Source of the DNA: Sphingobacterium cavernae
GTDB lineage: Bacteria; Bacteroidota; Bacteroidia; Sphingobacteriales; Sphingobacteriaceae
DNA: 64,000 nucleotides
NCBI RefSeq assembly: GCF_008520265.1
Contig: NZ_VIQM01000097.1
Coordinates: 1-64,000 of the forward strand
Direction: 5' to 3'
A model generated the notes under the pieces. It made no database searches. It was not told the DNA's origin and was given only the letters and a program-made list of their open reading frames with translations. Each line of letters opens with the position of its first letter. Within the stretch, counting starts at the first letter, position 1. Below, piece after piece: positions 1 to 7,898 of the stretch. A program made the translations under genes and the position numbers.

Positions 1-78
1 TAGAAGGAAATTCTCTCCGTAAAGGAAAAATATAAGAGGTTTATAAGTTTTTTTTGATATAATTGCAGCATCTTAAAA

Positions 79-2172
79 GTGGCACAGTTTGACCGAAAAC
101 ACTGGCACTATCCCTCCGAAATACCCACTCAACGACATGATTTAGAAGGAATTTTAAAACTATGGAAGAGACATAGATCTACTTTGGGATTGATGCCTCG
201 AGATGCATTTGAGGAACACATAAAAAAGAAATGGATATTAATTTGTTTAAATGATCAAAATGATATAGTCGGTTATTTACAGTTTCGTTATACATATAGA
301 ACACAAACAGTCTCAATTGTTCATTTATGTGTATGTGAAAATCTAAGAGGAACTGGTATCGCTAAAAAGCTAGTCGATAATCTGGTTTTGTTATATAAAG
401 ATAAAGTCGCTGGAATTAAATTGAGCTGTCGAAGTGATTACCATCAGGCAATTAAATTTTGGACAAAATATAATTTTCAACCTAAACATGAAAAACCAAG
501 TAGAGGTAATAATCCCGAAATTAAACTGATAACTTGGTGGTATAATTTTGGGAAGCCTGATTTATTTTCATCAATTAATTCAAACAAAATTTCTGTAGTA
601 ATCGATTTTAATATTATTTCTAAATTAAGGGATATACACTTCTATGAACACAATGATCCTGAAATAGAATTTTTAACCGAGGATTGGATAACAGAAGAAT
701 TTGAATTCAATATTACTTCTGAAACAATTAATGAAATATTTAGGGATGAGAATTTAGAAAGAAATAAAAAAAGTAGAGAATTTATTAAATCGTATAAAGA
801 ATTAAATTTAAATAAACTCGATGTCAGTCAGATTGCTGATGAACTTAAACATTTGTTTAGTGGAAATAGAAGAAATGATATATCTGATTGTAGACAAATT
901 GCAGAAACAATTGTATCAAACATATCCTACTTCATTACGCTTGATAATGGTATATTAAGAAAATCTTCAATAATTGAAGAAAAGTATAACCTTAAAATCT
1001 TTCATCCTAAATCTTTTCCTTTATTAATTGATGAATTAAAAAATAGTCTTAATTACTACCCATCAAAATTATCTGCTGGTAATTTTTTCATAAACAAATT
1101 AACAACTAATGATTTAAATCATCTGAATTTCTTCATAGCATCAAAAGTTGAGAATAAAAGAGAGCTGCATGATAAAATTAAAGTTATTCAAAACAATAAG
1201 GGTATAGTTAATATTGTTAAAAATAAAGAAGAATATTATTCAATAATTGGATATTATAAATTGCAAAATAATTTAATTGTTGATTTATTACGAGTGATAA
1301 AAGATAAGTTATCTGACACAGTTATTATTCAAAATTTATATGAAATAATTAATTATGCGTCACAAAATAACATTTCATTTATTATAATTAATGACAATAA
1401 TATACATAACTACAATTTATCGATTTTTGAACAATTAGGTTTTTTTAAAGTAGAAGAACAATTTATTAAAGCTTTAAATAACAAAATTTTAAAATATAAT
1501 GATTTTTCAAAATATATGATTGAAATATGTAAAAAAATTCCACAATTAGAATCACTTCAATCAAAAATCACAACTTTTAATACAGATAGTAACCCTACGT
1601 GGTTACAGTATTATTTAGAAAAGAAATTCTGGCCTCTCAAATTAGATTTAAATTTTCTTCCAACATACATTATACCTATAAAACCTATATATGCTAGAGA
1701 ACTATTCGATACAAATTCTGCTAAATCAACATTGTTTGGTTCATCACCAAAATTGATTTGGAATATTGAGAATGTATATTATAGAAATATCCACCCCAAT
1801 ATAGAAACTTTTCCTGCTAGAATTCTATGGTATGCAAGTTCTGACAATAATTCTGCTAGACAAAAATGCATTGTTGGTGTTTCTTATTTGGATGAAATAA
1901 TTGTTGGATCGGCAAAAGAGTTGTTTAAAAAACACAAAAAATATGGAATTTTTGATTGGGATAAACATATAATGCCTCTTACTAAAGGTAATGAAAACAA
2001 TGAAATTAAAATCTTAAAATTCAGTAATTCTGAATCTTTCAATAGGACTATAACTTATACTCAATTAATTAGATTATTAAAAGAACATAATTTTAAACAT
2101 AATAATTTTGTCTCACCGGTTAAAATAAATTCTGATATATTTACACACATATATAATGAAACAAAACAGTAA
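79..2172 (+). CDS. Multidomain GNAT-PIN protein with PUA/ASCH-like C-terminus
   Basis: A 697-residue protein of unknown function. Residues about 10-155 look like a GNAT acetyltransferase, with the acetyl-CoA loop RGTGIA near 90-95. Residues about 170-325 look like a PIN nuclease: VVIDFN (Asp 176), acidic residues in SETINEIF, NDISD near 266-270 and ITLDNG (Asp 289). About 335-470 resembles a second, degenerate GNAT fold ending in an EQLGF-type motif. The last ~150 residues (PIKPIYARELF, PARILWYAS) look like an ASCH/EVE (PUA-like) fold. The start is GTG at 79, with no better ATG upstream. An ASCH gene follows 4 bases later, so the two are probably co-transcribed. The region is more AT-rich than the polysaccharide locus, as expected for cargo of the mobile element. 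Domain calls are by eye; a defence or toxin role is inference. Confidence 0.6.
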   Translation: MAQFDRKHWHYPSEIPTQRHDLEGILKLWKRHRSTLGLMPRDAFEEHIKKKWILICLNDQNDIVGYLQFRYTYRTQTVSIVHLCVCENLRGTGIAKKLVDNLVLLYKDKVAGIKLSCRSDYHQAIKFWTKYNFQPKHEKPSRGNNPEIKLITWWYNFGKPDLFSSINSNKISVVIDFNIISKLRDIHFYEHNDPEIEFLTEDWITEEFEFNITSETINEIFRDENLERNKKSREFIKSYKELNLNKLDVSQIADELKHLFSGNRRNDISDCRQIAETIVSNISYFITLDNGILRKSSIIEEKYNLKIFHPKSFPLLIDELKNSLNYYPSKLSAGNFFINKLTTNDLNHLNFFIASKVENKRELHDKIKVIQNNKGIVNIVKNKEEYYSIIGYYKLQNNLIVDLLRVIKDKLSDTVIIQNLYEIINYASQNNISFIIINDNNIHNYNLSIFEQLGFFKVEEQFIKALNNKILKYNDFSKYMIEICKKIPQLESLQSKITTFNTDSNPTWLQYYLEKKFWPLKLDLNFLPTYIIPIKPIYARELFDTNSAKSTLFGSSPKLIWNIENVYYRNIHPNIETFPARILWYASSDNNSARQKCIVGVSYLDEIIVGSAKELFKKHKKYGIFDWDKHIMPLTKGNENNEIKILKFSNSESFNRTITYTQLIRLLKEHNFKHNNFVSPVKINSDIFTHIYNETKQ

Positions 2173-2176
2173 TTTA

Positions 2177-2602
2177 ATGTCAAAATTTTTATTAATATCT
2201 ATTCACGAAAAATTTGTCGATAAAATATTATCAGGAGAAAAAACAATAGAATTAAGAAAATCTAAACCAAATATTGCTCCAGGAGAATCATTAATCATAT
2301 ATACTACAAAACCAAAAAAAGCGATTACAGCTATAGCAGTAATTAATAATATTATATCCTTATCACCGCATGAAATGTGGGAAAAATATTCTGATAAGTT
2401 AGGCATAAGTAAAGACGATTTTGATTTGTATTACAAAAATTCAGGAAAGGCAATTGGTATAGAATTAATAAATGTCTATAAATTAGATGACGCAATCTTC
2501 CTAAATGCAATCAAAGCTATTTATCCAAATTTTTCTCCCCCTCAAACATTTAAATATTTAAATAAGTTTTCTACACTCAAAAATTTTCATAAAAAAAACT
2601 AA
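2177..2602 (+). CDS. ASCH domain protein
   Basis: A small protein of about 141 residues whose first half matches the ASCH (PUA-like RNA-binding) fold: LISIHEKFVDKILSGEK followed by TIELRKSKP is the classic opening, and GESLIIYTTKP forms the next strand. ASCH proteins are thought to bind RNA or modified nucleotides; some hydrolyse N4-acetylcytidine. I chose ATG 2177, just after the stop of the GNAT-PIN gene at 2172, because it starts directly at the domain; an in-frame ATG at 2156 would overlap that gene by 17 bases. The pairing with a GNAT-PIN protein that seems to carry its own ASCH-like tail suggests a shared RNA target. The exact role is unknown. Confidence 0.7.
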   Translation: MSKFLLISIHEKFVDKILSGEKTIELRKSKPNIAPGESLIIYTTKPKKAITAIAVINNIISLSPHEMWEKYSDKLGISKDDFDLYYKNSGKAIGIELINVYKLDDAIFLNAIKAIYPNFSPPQTFKYLNKFSTLKNFHKKN

Positions 2603-2646
2603 AAAAGCCAAGTAGGTTTAATCATTTTAAATGATCAAAACAAAAC

Positions 2647-2687
2647 AACCTCCACAATAAATCTTTTTAAAGTTTATTGTGGAGGTT
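2647..2687 (-). terminator. Strong hairpin ending the leftward mobilisation operon
   Basis: A perfect 15-bp inverted repeat (2647-2661 and 2673-2687), whose loop can pair further (CTTT/AAAG), lies between the ASCH gene and the convergent mobilisation genes. On the minus strand it is followed by a T-rich tract, so it fits termination of the leftward operon best. Seen on the plus strand it lacks a T run. Confidence 0.65.
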
Positions 2688-2710
2688 GGCGCCTACGGCA
2701 GGTAAAATAA

Positions 2711-2989
2711 CTAACTATCAGACTTTTGATTTTCGAGTTGCTCTAATCTATACGCAGCTTTTAGATACATATTTTTCCAAATTTCCTTTTCTTCATAATG
2801 TACTTCTTCGGACTTAAGAATTTTGTCAATAGTTTCTATTTCTTTCATCCAGTTATTAAGAAGTAATGAGTCCATATCTAATTTACGTGCTAAAGATATA
2901 ATAGTTTCTCCATCTTGAAATTTCTTATACAATTCCATTAATTTCATTATTTCCACTGGATGTTCTACTGTTTTTCTAGGTCTTCCCAT
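2711..2989 (-). CDS. Small HTH-like protein at end of mobilisation operon
   Basis: A 92-residue protein opening with GRPRKTVEHPVEIMKLM, then a stretch (about 20-55) that reads like a helix-turn-helix (SLARKLDMDSLLLNNWMKEI), then a charged helical tail. The AT-hook-like GRPRK start and helical content suggest DNA binding. It overlaps the upstream coiled-coil gene by 25 bases and is the last gene of the leftward mob operon, so an accessory role in relaxosome assembly or control is inferred. No family was recognised. Confidence 0.5.
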   Translation of the reverse strand: MGRPRKTVEHPVEIMKLMELYKKFQDGETIISLARKLDMDSLLLNNWMKEIETIDKILKSEEVHYEEKEIWKNMYLKAAYRLEQLENQKSDS

Positions 2990-3585
2990 TTTTTATATAA
3001 TTTGTATTTATCTGGATTTTCTTTAAAATATTTATTGATTCTCCCTAATTCATATTGCCTTAAGTTATAGGTTTCTAACTTTTTAAGTTTTCTAGCTGTA
3101 TCTGACAATTGAATTGATAGAAATCCAATTAATCCAAATGACAGAGCGATTAGAGCAATTGAAAACAAAAAAATACTATAAGGATTTCTCACTTTTTTCA
3201 TTCGCCTTTCGATAGTAATCAAATCAGCTTCTACTTTTTTATAATCATCTTTAAATTGAGCTGATACCAACTGAAAATTATCATTCAAGATTTTAAGATT
3301 TTCTCCTTGTACGGTTGAATTAAAATCATCCTGAATTTTCTTTAATGCAGCATCAATAACTTTACAAACATTAACCTGATTATCTAATGACTTCTGCTCA
3401 ATTGATTGTTTAGTATTGAAGATCTTAATAGATTGTTGTTTATGTAATTCTAAAACTTGATTTAATTCTTCAATAACTTTATTCTTATCAGCCTCGTCAG
3501 CACAAACTTGCTTGTGCAATTTATCTTCAAGTTGCTCTAATCGTTGTAAAATAGATTTTAGCAATTCCAGTAATTTTTCTTCCAT
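2965..3585 (-). CDS. Coiled-coil protein with one membrane helix, mob operon
   Basis: A 206-residue protein. The first ~130 residues are heptad-rich coiled coil (LLELLKSILQRLEQLEDKL at the start). One hydrophobic segment at about 139-160 (IFLFSIALIALSFGLIGFL) is a transmembrane helix, followed by a charged C-terminal tail. It follows the relaxase gene by 11 bases. This architecture resembles the MobB-like accessory proteins encoded beside relaxases of Bacteroidota mobilizable elements, which may dock the relaxosome at the membrane. That role is inference from position and topology. Confidence 0.6.
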   Translation of the reverse strand: MEEKLLELLKSILQRLEQLEDKLHKQVCADEADKNKVIEELNQVLELHKQQSIKIFNTKQSIEQKSLDNQVNVCKVIDAALKKIQDDFNSTVQGENLKILNDNFQLVSAQFKDDYKKVEADLITIERRMKKVRNPYSIFLFSIALIALSFGLIGFLSIQLSDTARKLKKLETYNLRQYELGRINKYFKENPDKYKLYKKWEDLEKQ

Positions 3586-3596
3586 AGCTTATCAAT

Positions 3597-4550
3597 TTAC
3601 CTTCTGTAATAGTTCTTTTTCTTTTTTTTCATCTTTTGATTCTCATCAGCTTGATCATTTGCACCAGCTCCAAAACTTCCTAGAATATTAAAAGCATTTC
3701 CAATACTCGTACTAAAAGACTTAGCTTCAGTCAGATCAATTTTATTTTCAACACCTTCTGATATTTGTTCTTTTGGCTTTTCTAACTCTAGCTTAATTTT
3801 ATTCTGTTCAAGCGTGTTTAAAATAGTTTCTACTCTAAGATCTTTATCCAATTCTGAAAACTTAAATCCACCTTTCTTAGTTATATCTTCTAATTTGCTT
3901 GTTGCCTCCTTTTTATAATCAGTCGGAATAATTCTTCCACCAACATAACCGCTACTATTTTTTGTCAAATGAAGTTCATAGCCTCTTTTTAACAGGCCTT
4001 CTTTAAATTTATCAAGAGATGTATTTATGGGATTCCTTAGCTCTTCTCTGATAGCTTTTAAAGCGTGTTGCTTTTCTACTTTATTCAAATGCTTATTTAT
4101 TTCTTTGGCATTATACCAACCCCTCTCTTTACAAATCTGATCATATGCTGCCTGCATTTTAAAAGCTAAAAACTTATCTGAATAAGTAGCTCCAGAACTA
4201 GAAATTCGATTTGCATAAATATGAGCATGCTTAGTTGTTCTTGATGAATGTAAGGCACATAAAAATTGATGTTCTTCTAGTTTTAACTTAGCTATAACAT
4301 CTTGACACAGTTGTTGCCAATCGGATTCATTGAAATCTTTAGTATAGATTTTATGTGGACTTATGACAATACTCAATGCTAAGTTTTTTGTTGGATTGTT
4401 AGGTGTCATCATCTTAAACTCCCGAAACATTTCTGAACCATCCTTTCCAATAACCCCATTTCGTAAAAGCTCTACCGCTGTTCCTTTGTCATTCAAAAGA
4501 TAATCCAGTCCTTGCGAACTTCCTTTAACAGCTTTAATTTTTCCAGTCAT
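3597..4550 (-). CDS. mobA: MobP-type relaxase
   Basis: A 317-residue relaxase that would nick one strand at oriT to start conjugative mobilisation. It carries the metal-binding histidine motif TKHAHIYANRI (His 108, His 110) typical of Relaxase/MobA proteins, and an N-terminal GLDYLL segment whose Tyr 17 is the likely nicking tyrosine. The C-terminus ends in a lysine-rich run. Its start overlaps the stop of mobC by 4 bases (ATGA), so the two are translationally coupled. No coupling protein or mating-pair genes are in view, so the element would need a helper conjugation system. Confidence 0.85.
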   Translation of the reverse strand: MTGKIKAVKGSSQGLDYLLNDKGTAVELLRNGVIGKDGSEMFREFKMMTPNNPTKNLALSIVISPHKIYTKDFNESDWQQLCQDVIAKLKLEEHQFLCALHSSRTTKHAHIYANRISSSGATYSDKFLAFKMQAAYDQICKERGWYNAKEINKHLNKVEKQHALKAIREELRNPINTSLDKFKEGLLKRGYELHLTKNSSGYVGGRIIPTDYKKEATSKLEDITKKGGFKFSELDKDLRVETILNTLEQNKIKLELEKPKEQISEGVENKIDLTEAKSFSTSIGNAFNILGSFGAGANDQADENQKMKKKKKNYYRR

Positions 4551-4936
4551 CGAATTTGATTTTTATAAATCACCTCTATTTTATAAATAGTATCTGCTAT
4601 TTCTTCTCTTAATTTCATATCCAAATCATACTTCATATAATTAGAAATTCTTGAAAAAGCAGTTCGGAGATTTGCTATTTCCATCATCAGTTCTCTTTGT
4701 TCTTGACTCATTTTAGGAATTCTAGCTTTATAGAAAAGTAAATTTCTACCCAAATCAGACTTACTAATTTTTAACTTTTCAGACAGTTCGTTTAATCGTT
4801 CGAACTCAGATTTACGTAAACGTATACACCATCTAAAAGTCCTTTTATCCTCTGAAGTTCCCTCCTCATTTTTGAGCTTAGGTTCTTGTTTATTTTGCTT
4901 AATCAAGCGTTCTAATTCATCAAATAAATCATTCAT
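4547..4936 (-). CDS. mobC: MobC-like relaxosome accessory protein
   Basis: A 129-residue protein with an arginine-rich middle and the ribbon-helix-helix-like stretch FRWCIRLRKSEFERLNELS followed by KISKSDLGRNLLF (about 35-70), the pattern of plasmid mobilisation MobC proteins. These bind oriT and help the relaxase nick. It is directly upstream of, and overlaps, the relaxase gene, and is the first gene downstream of the two-hairpin region at 4965-5035. Confidence 0.75.
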   Translation of the reverse strand: MNDLFDELERLIKQNKQEPKLKNEEGTSEDKRTFRWCIRLRKSEFERLNELSEKLKISKSDLGRNLLFYKARIPKMSQEQRELMMEIANLRTAFSRISNYMKYDLDMKLREEIADTIYKIEVIYKNQIR

Positions 4937-4964
4937 AACAATTGAATTTTATACAACATTCTAG

Positions 4965-5035
4965 TTAATCCAATTCCGACAGTATGGAGGAATTGGCAAG
5001 AAGTCGATGGCAACTTATGTTTGCCACTCGACATA
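4965..5035. other. Candidate origin of transfer (oriT)
   Basis: Two adjacent inverted repeats lie just before the mobC-mobA operon. The first pairs 4970-4977 with 4989-4996 (8 bp, 11-base loop). The second pairs 5003-5013 with 5021-5032 (11 bp with one bulged base, 7-base loop). Tandem hairpins beside mobC are where oriT is expected in mobilizable elements. The nick site itself cannot be assigned. Confidence 0.5.
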
Positions 5036-5053
5036 TCTTGACCCTTCTAATCT

Positions 5054-5942
5054 TTAATATTTTCCAAGCAAGAAATCATTCAAATCCTTTCCTTTGAAAG
5101 TTGATCTGTAATCATAGAATTTTATTCCATGTTTTTCTGACTCCATCTTTAATAATGCTGTCGCTCTATCACCTGCTATATCAGCATCGAAAAAACCTAT
5201 GGTTTGCTTTGGATTATCTCTTTGAAAAGGAATATTCTCAAAAGACATTTTTAGATTATTTACAGAATTTAGGACACAGTATTCATGCAGTAGTTCTTGA
5301 TTCTCGTAGATCATCAGAAAAACTCAAAAAATCAAAAATTCCTTCAAAATATATACGACTTTGAGCACCTACGTTCCCAAAAATAGTATAACCTTGTTTA
5401 GTGACAGTTTTAAAATTCTTAGAGAACAAAACATATCCTTCTAAAAAATTTTTAGCACCTAAGCTCCAATATTCTTTATTTGAGTTACGCCATCGATATT
5501 GATATGTTTTCAAATATCTTGAAGCCATTTCGACATTAGAAATCCCCCTATCTTCGGTAAGGTATTTCAACAAATATGGCTGTCTTAAAACATCATAATC
5601 ATTTAGAATAATTATACCCTCTTCTTCCTTTTTCTTTTCAATAGCTATAGAATTGCTTTGCTGTTGAAAAGAAAAAATACCCGAATTGAATCTATACACA
5701 ATGTCATTTACAGTCAACTCTGGATATATCATTAAAATGAGGTCAATTAATGTACCACCTGTATTATTCAATGAATAATCTATCCAAAGGTTATTAGAAG
5801 ATACTTTAAGACTTCCTGAACGTTGGTTTGGAGTTAAAAATGATTTATACATCCAATAGCCATTACACTTTCTCTCTGGGTAAACTGAAATTGATTCTAA
5901 GAATAATGGGATTGGTATCAAGTTAATCTCTTTTGTTTGCAT
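5054..5942 (-). pseudogene. TOPRIM DNA primase, split by a frameshift
   Basis: Two consecutive leftward frames together make one primase-like protein. The upstream part (5283-5942, 219 aa) has the CHC2-like zinc-finger-like N-terminus (ERKCNGYWMYKSF, LWIDYSLNNTGGTLIDLI) and runs to IYFEGIFDFLSF, the first TOPRIM strand. The downstream part (5054-5314, 86 aa) continues with ENQELLHEYCVLNSVNNL and the TOPRIM acidic motif GFFDADIAGDRA. Removing one base from the A run at 5318-5322 (T run on the coding strand) would join the frames as FLSFLMIYENQ. The break could be real decay, a base-calling error in a homopolymer, or slippage. The conserved element position, next to the RepA-like ATPase, suggests a replication role when intact. 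Confidence 0.75.
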
Positions 5943-5963
5943 TATTATTAAGATTGGACAATA

Positions 5964-6192
5964 AAGTCCGAGGTGATTCCACTAAATTTCGTGTAAATTA
6001 AATCCGCAAACAACTCATAATAAGCATCTTGCAATTTTTAATATTAATTCTATATAGATTCGGACCTCGGACTTATATTTTATATAATAGTTACACTCCA
6101 TAAGTCCGAGATATTTTTATTTAAATAACAGATATAAATAATTATATTATAAATAGTTATGTTAAAAAACAACCTTGGACTTTCTCGGACTT
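5964..6192. repeat. Four copies of CTCGGACTT between primase and RepA-like genes
   Basis: The 9-mer CTCGGACTT or its complement occurs at 5964-5972 (complement), 6066-6074, 6102-6110 (complement) and 6184-6192. The middle two form a 10-bp inverted repeat with a 26-base spacer. The last abuts the stop of the ATPase gene. This 251-bp gene-free stretch may be an origin or regulatory region for the element's replication genes. Confidence 0.5.
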
Positions 6193-6193
6193 T

Positions 6194-7195
6194 TTAGTCT
6201 ATTTTATTTAACTTGTTCCTAATTGTCTTTTCAGACTTACCAAGAATTTTCGCTATCTCAACATTACTAAGCTTATGTTTTTTCGCTACTTTAATGAATA
6301 TCTCCTCTTCATCTTGAGTAGAAATATTACCTACATTTAAAACATGATCTCTTTCCGCCCCTAATCCTGTATATTGAAGCTTTAAAAAACCATCCGATTT
6401 GTCAATTTCACACTCAATAACATTATCATCATGAAATTCAATAGGATTATTTCGGTTCTTTAGTTCTTTGATATATTTTGTTTTAGGAGACTTAAGAGAA
6501 GCTCCGATACAAAATGCCACATCACAGAAGTTAGCTAAAGCCTTTGATCCTGCCATATCTTCTATCCGTAAAGCTTTATAAAATTCACGTTTAGGAGTAT
6601 GTGCAATGATCAAAATTGCTAATGAACCTATACGTGATAAATTTAGAATAGCTTTCATCAACGAATTTGCCTCCTTAGCCTTCTCATTTGATTCGGATAA
6701 ATAAGTTATATTATCTATTATTACAACCCGTATATTACGTTTAATGACGATTTCAACAATTGATTGAATAATTAATGTTTCAATAGACTTATCACTATTA
6801 ACTATTTTATCTGTATCAAGTTCAGCACGAATTAGCTTATCATCGAAACTAAATATTTGATTATTATCATCAGTATATCTTCTTTGAAAACTTTTGTTCG
6901 TGAGTTCACAATCAATAAATAAAACTCCATGCTTAGTACTTGAAAGACCTAAAATGTCTTTACCTGATGCTATACTATCTGCAATTTGTACCGCTAAAAT
7001 AGACTTACCCTGACCAGTATCAGAAAAGAGTATTCCAACCTCTCCTTCAGACCAAATATTACCAAACAGAGGTTTAGGTATATCTATTTCAAGGCCTTTG
7101 GACAACCACTCATTAGCGGTTAAATCTTTTAAAATGTTATATTTAGAATTATTAGAGTATTTATCGTATAATTCTTGAAGCTTATTTTTATCCAT
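6194..7195 (-). CDS. RepA-like AAA (AAA_25) ATPase of mobile element
   Basis: A 333-residue P-loop ATPase. Walker A is DTGQGKS (Lys 64); Walker B is VVIIDNITYL around 155-165; IAHTPKRE follows as a sensor-like motif. The fold is that of RecA/RepA hexameric helicase-type AAA_25 proteins found in plasmids and integrative elements. The last ~35 residues (KLSNVEIAKILGKSEKTIRNKL) form a helix-turn-helix. With the neighbouring primase it would form the element's replication module. It starts at ATG 7195, about 100 bases after the HTH gene, and is probably transcribed with it or from its own promoter. Confidence 0.75.
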   Translation of the reverse strand: MDKNKLQELYDKYSNNSKYNILKDLTANEWLSKGLEIDIPKPLFGNIWSEGEVGILFSDTGQGKSILAVQIADSIASGKDILGLSSTKHGVLFIDCELTNKSFQRRYTDDNNQIFSFDDKLIRAELDTDKIVNSDKSIETLIIQSIVEIVIKRNIRVVIIDNITYLSESNEKAKEANSLMKAILNLSRIGSLAILIIAHTPKREFYKALRIEDMAGSKALANFCDVAFCIGASLKSPKTKYIKELKNRNNPIEFHDDNVIECEIDKSDGFLKLQYTGLGAERDHVLNVGNISTQDEEEIFIKVAKKHKLSNVEIAKILGKSEKTIRNKLNKID

Positions 7196-7266
7196 AAAAT
7201 ATTAATTATGGAAACACAAGACAATTAGTTAAATTTGTCTGTATTTCAAGTAAATAAAAAAGATTT

Positions 7267-7298
7267 AAAAGTATTCAGTGTCCAGACTGAATACTTTT
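7267..7298 (-). terminator. Terminator after the HTH gene
   Basis: A perfect 13-bp stem (7267-7279 with 7286-7298) and 6-base loop, followed on the minus strand by a T-rich tract. It overlaps the stop codon of the HTH gene and would separate it from the RepA-like gene downstream. Confidence 0.6.
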
Positions 7299-7572
7299 AT
7301 TGTTTAATAAGATGTTGATTTTGACTCGCTAATTTGGTCAATTGCGACTTTGAATAGAATGGTCTTGTAAACTTATTAATTTGATAATAAGGTATTATAT
7401 TCTTTTTGCGCCAGTTCAAAATGGTTTGTGGAGTTGTACCAAATAACTCAGCAACTTGTTTTAATCCAATACGATCTTCCTTTGTGGGTAATGTAATTTG
7501 AATTGGATTGTCAGATTGATTAAGGTTGTCATCACCTAGAACGACATTACCTTTCGATGTAAATTTGTTCAT
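7297..7572 (-). CDS. Excisionase-like HTH protein
   Basis: A 91-residue protein with a winged or MerR-type helix-turn-helix at about 35-80: IGLKQVAELFGTTPQTILNWRK, then RPFYSKSQL. Such small HTH_17 proteins in Bacteroidota integrative elements commonly act as excisionases or as regulators of the excision and mobilisation genes. It sits between the integrase side and the replication module, which fits. Excisionase activity is inferred, not shown. Confidence 0.65.
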   Translation of the reverse strand: MNKFTSKGNVVLGDDNLNQSDNPIQITLPTKEDRIGLKQVAELFGTTPQTILNWRKKNIIPYYQINKFTRPFYSKSQLTKLASQNQHLIKQ

Positions 7573-7671
7573 ATTTTAAATGTTTTAAATCAGCAAACAT
7601 TTGCTTGAACAAATTTTAAAAGATTTACATGTTTCAAAAAAAACTCAAATAAACAGCTGTGATACAATCGA

Positions 7672-7896
7672 TTAATTGTTGCCGTAAATTAAGTTACTCA
7701 TTTTATCTCTCGCAACCTTTAAAACAAATAGCTTTTCATCATCTTCTTTCTGTAATTTCGGATGTACCGTTGTCATCAACTGAACTTTTATTTTACTTTT
7801 TCTAATAATATTATCAGGTATATATAAGTCAAGTATTTCTATAAACTTACTTTTGCATCCACTTATAAATTTATTCTCATCTAATTCATATATCAA
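7672..7896 (-). CDS. Hypothetical protein, 74 aa
   Basis: Unrecognised small protein, starting ATG 7896 only 2 bases after the stop of the 332-residue gene upstream, so it is almost certainly in the same transcript. It is charged, with an amphipathic pattern (FIEILDLYIPDNIIRKSKIK) and no signal peptide or membrane helix. No function can be assigned. Confidence 0.45.
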   Translation of the reverse strand: MIYELDENKFISGCKSKFIEILDLYIPDNIIRKSKIKVQLMTTVHPKLQKEDDEKLFVLKVARDKMSNLIYGNN

Positions 7897-7898
7897 GG

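Noticed and set aside
1..78. Left edge of the window as an attachment site matching the integrase side
   Set aside because: I looked for a shared core with 11016-11478 and found none; the true left boundary may lie outside the window.
2203..2406. Minus-strand open frame with a hydrophobic middle
   Set aside because: It lies wholly within the ASCH gene, opposite strand, and looks like a shadow.
5101..5364. Open frame on the plus strand across the primase
   Set aside because: It is antisense to a TOPRIM primase with clear motifs and shows none of its own.
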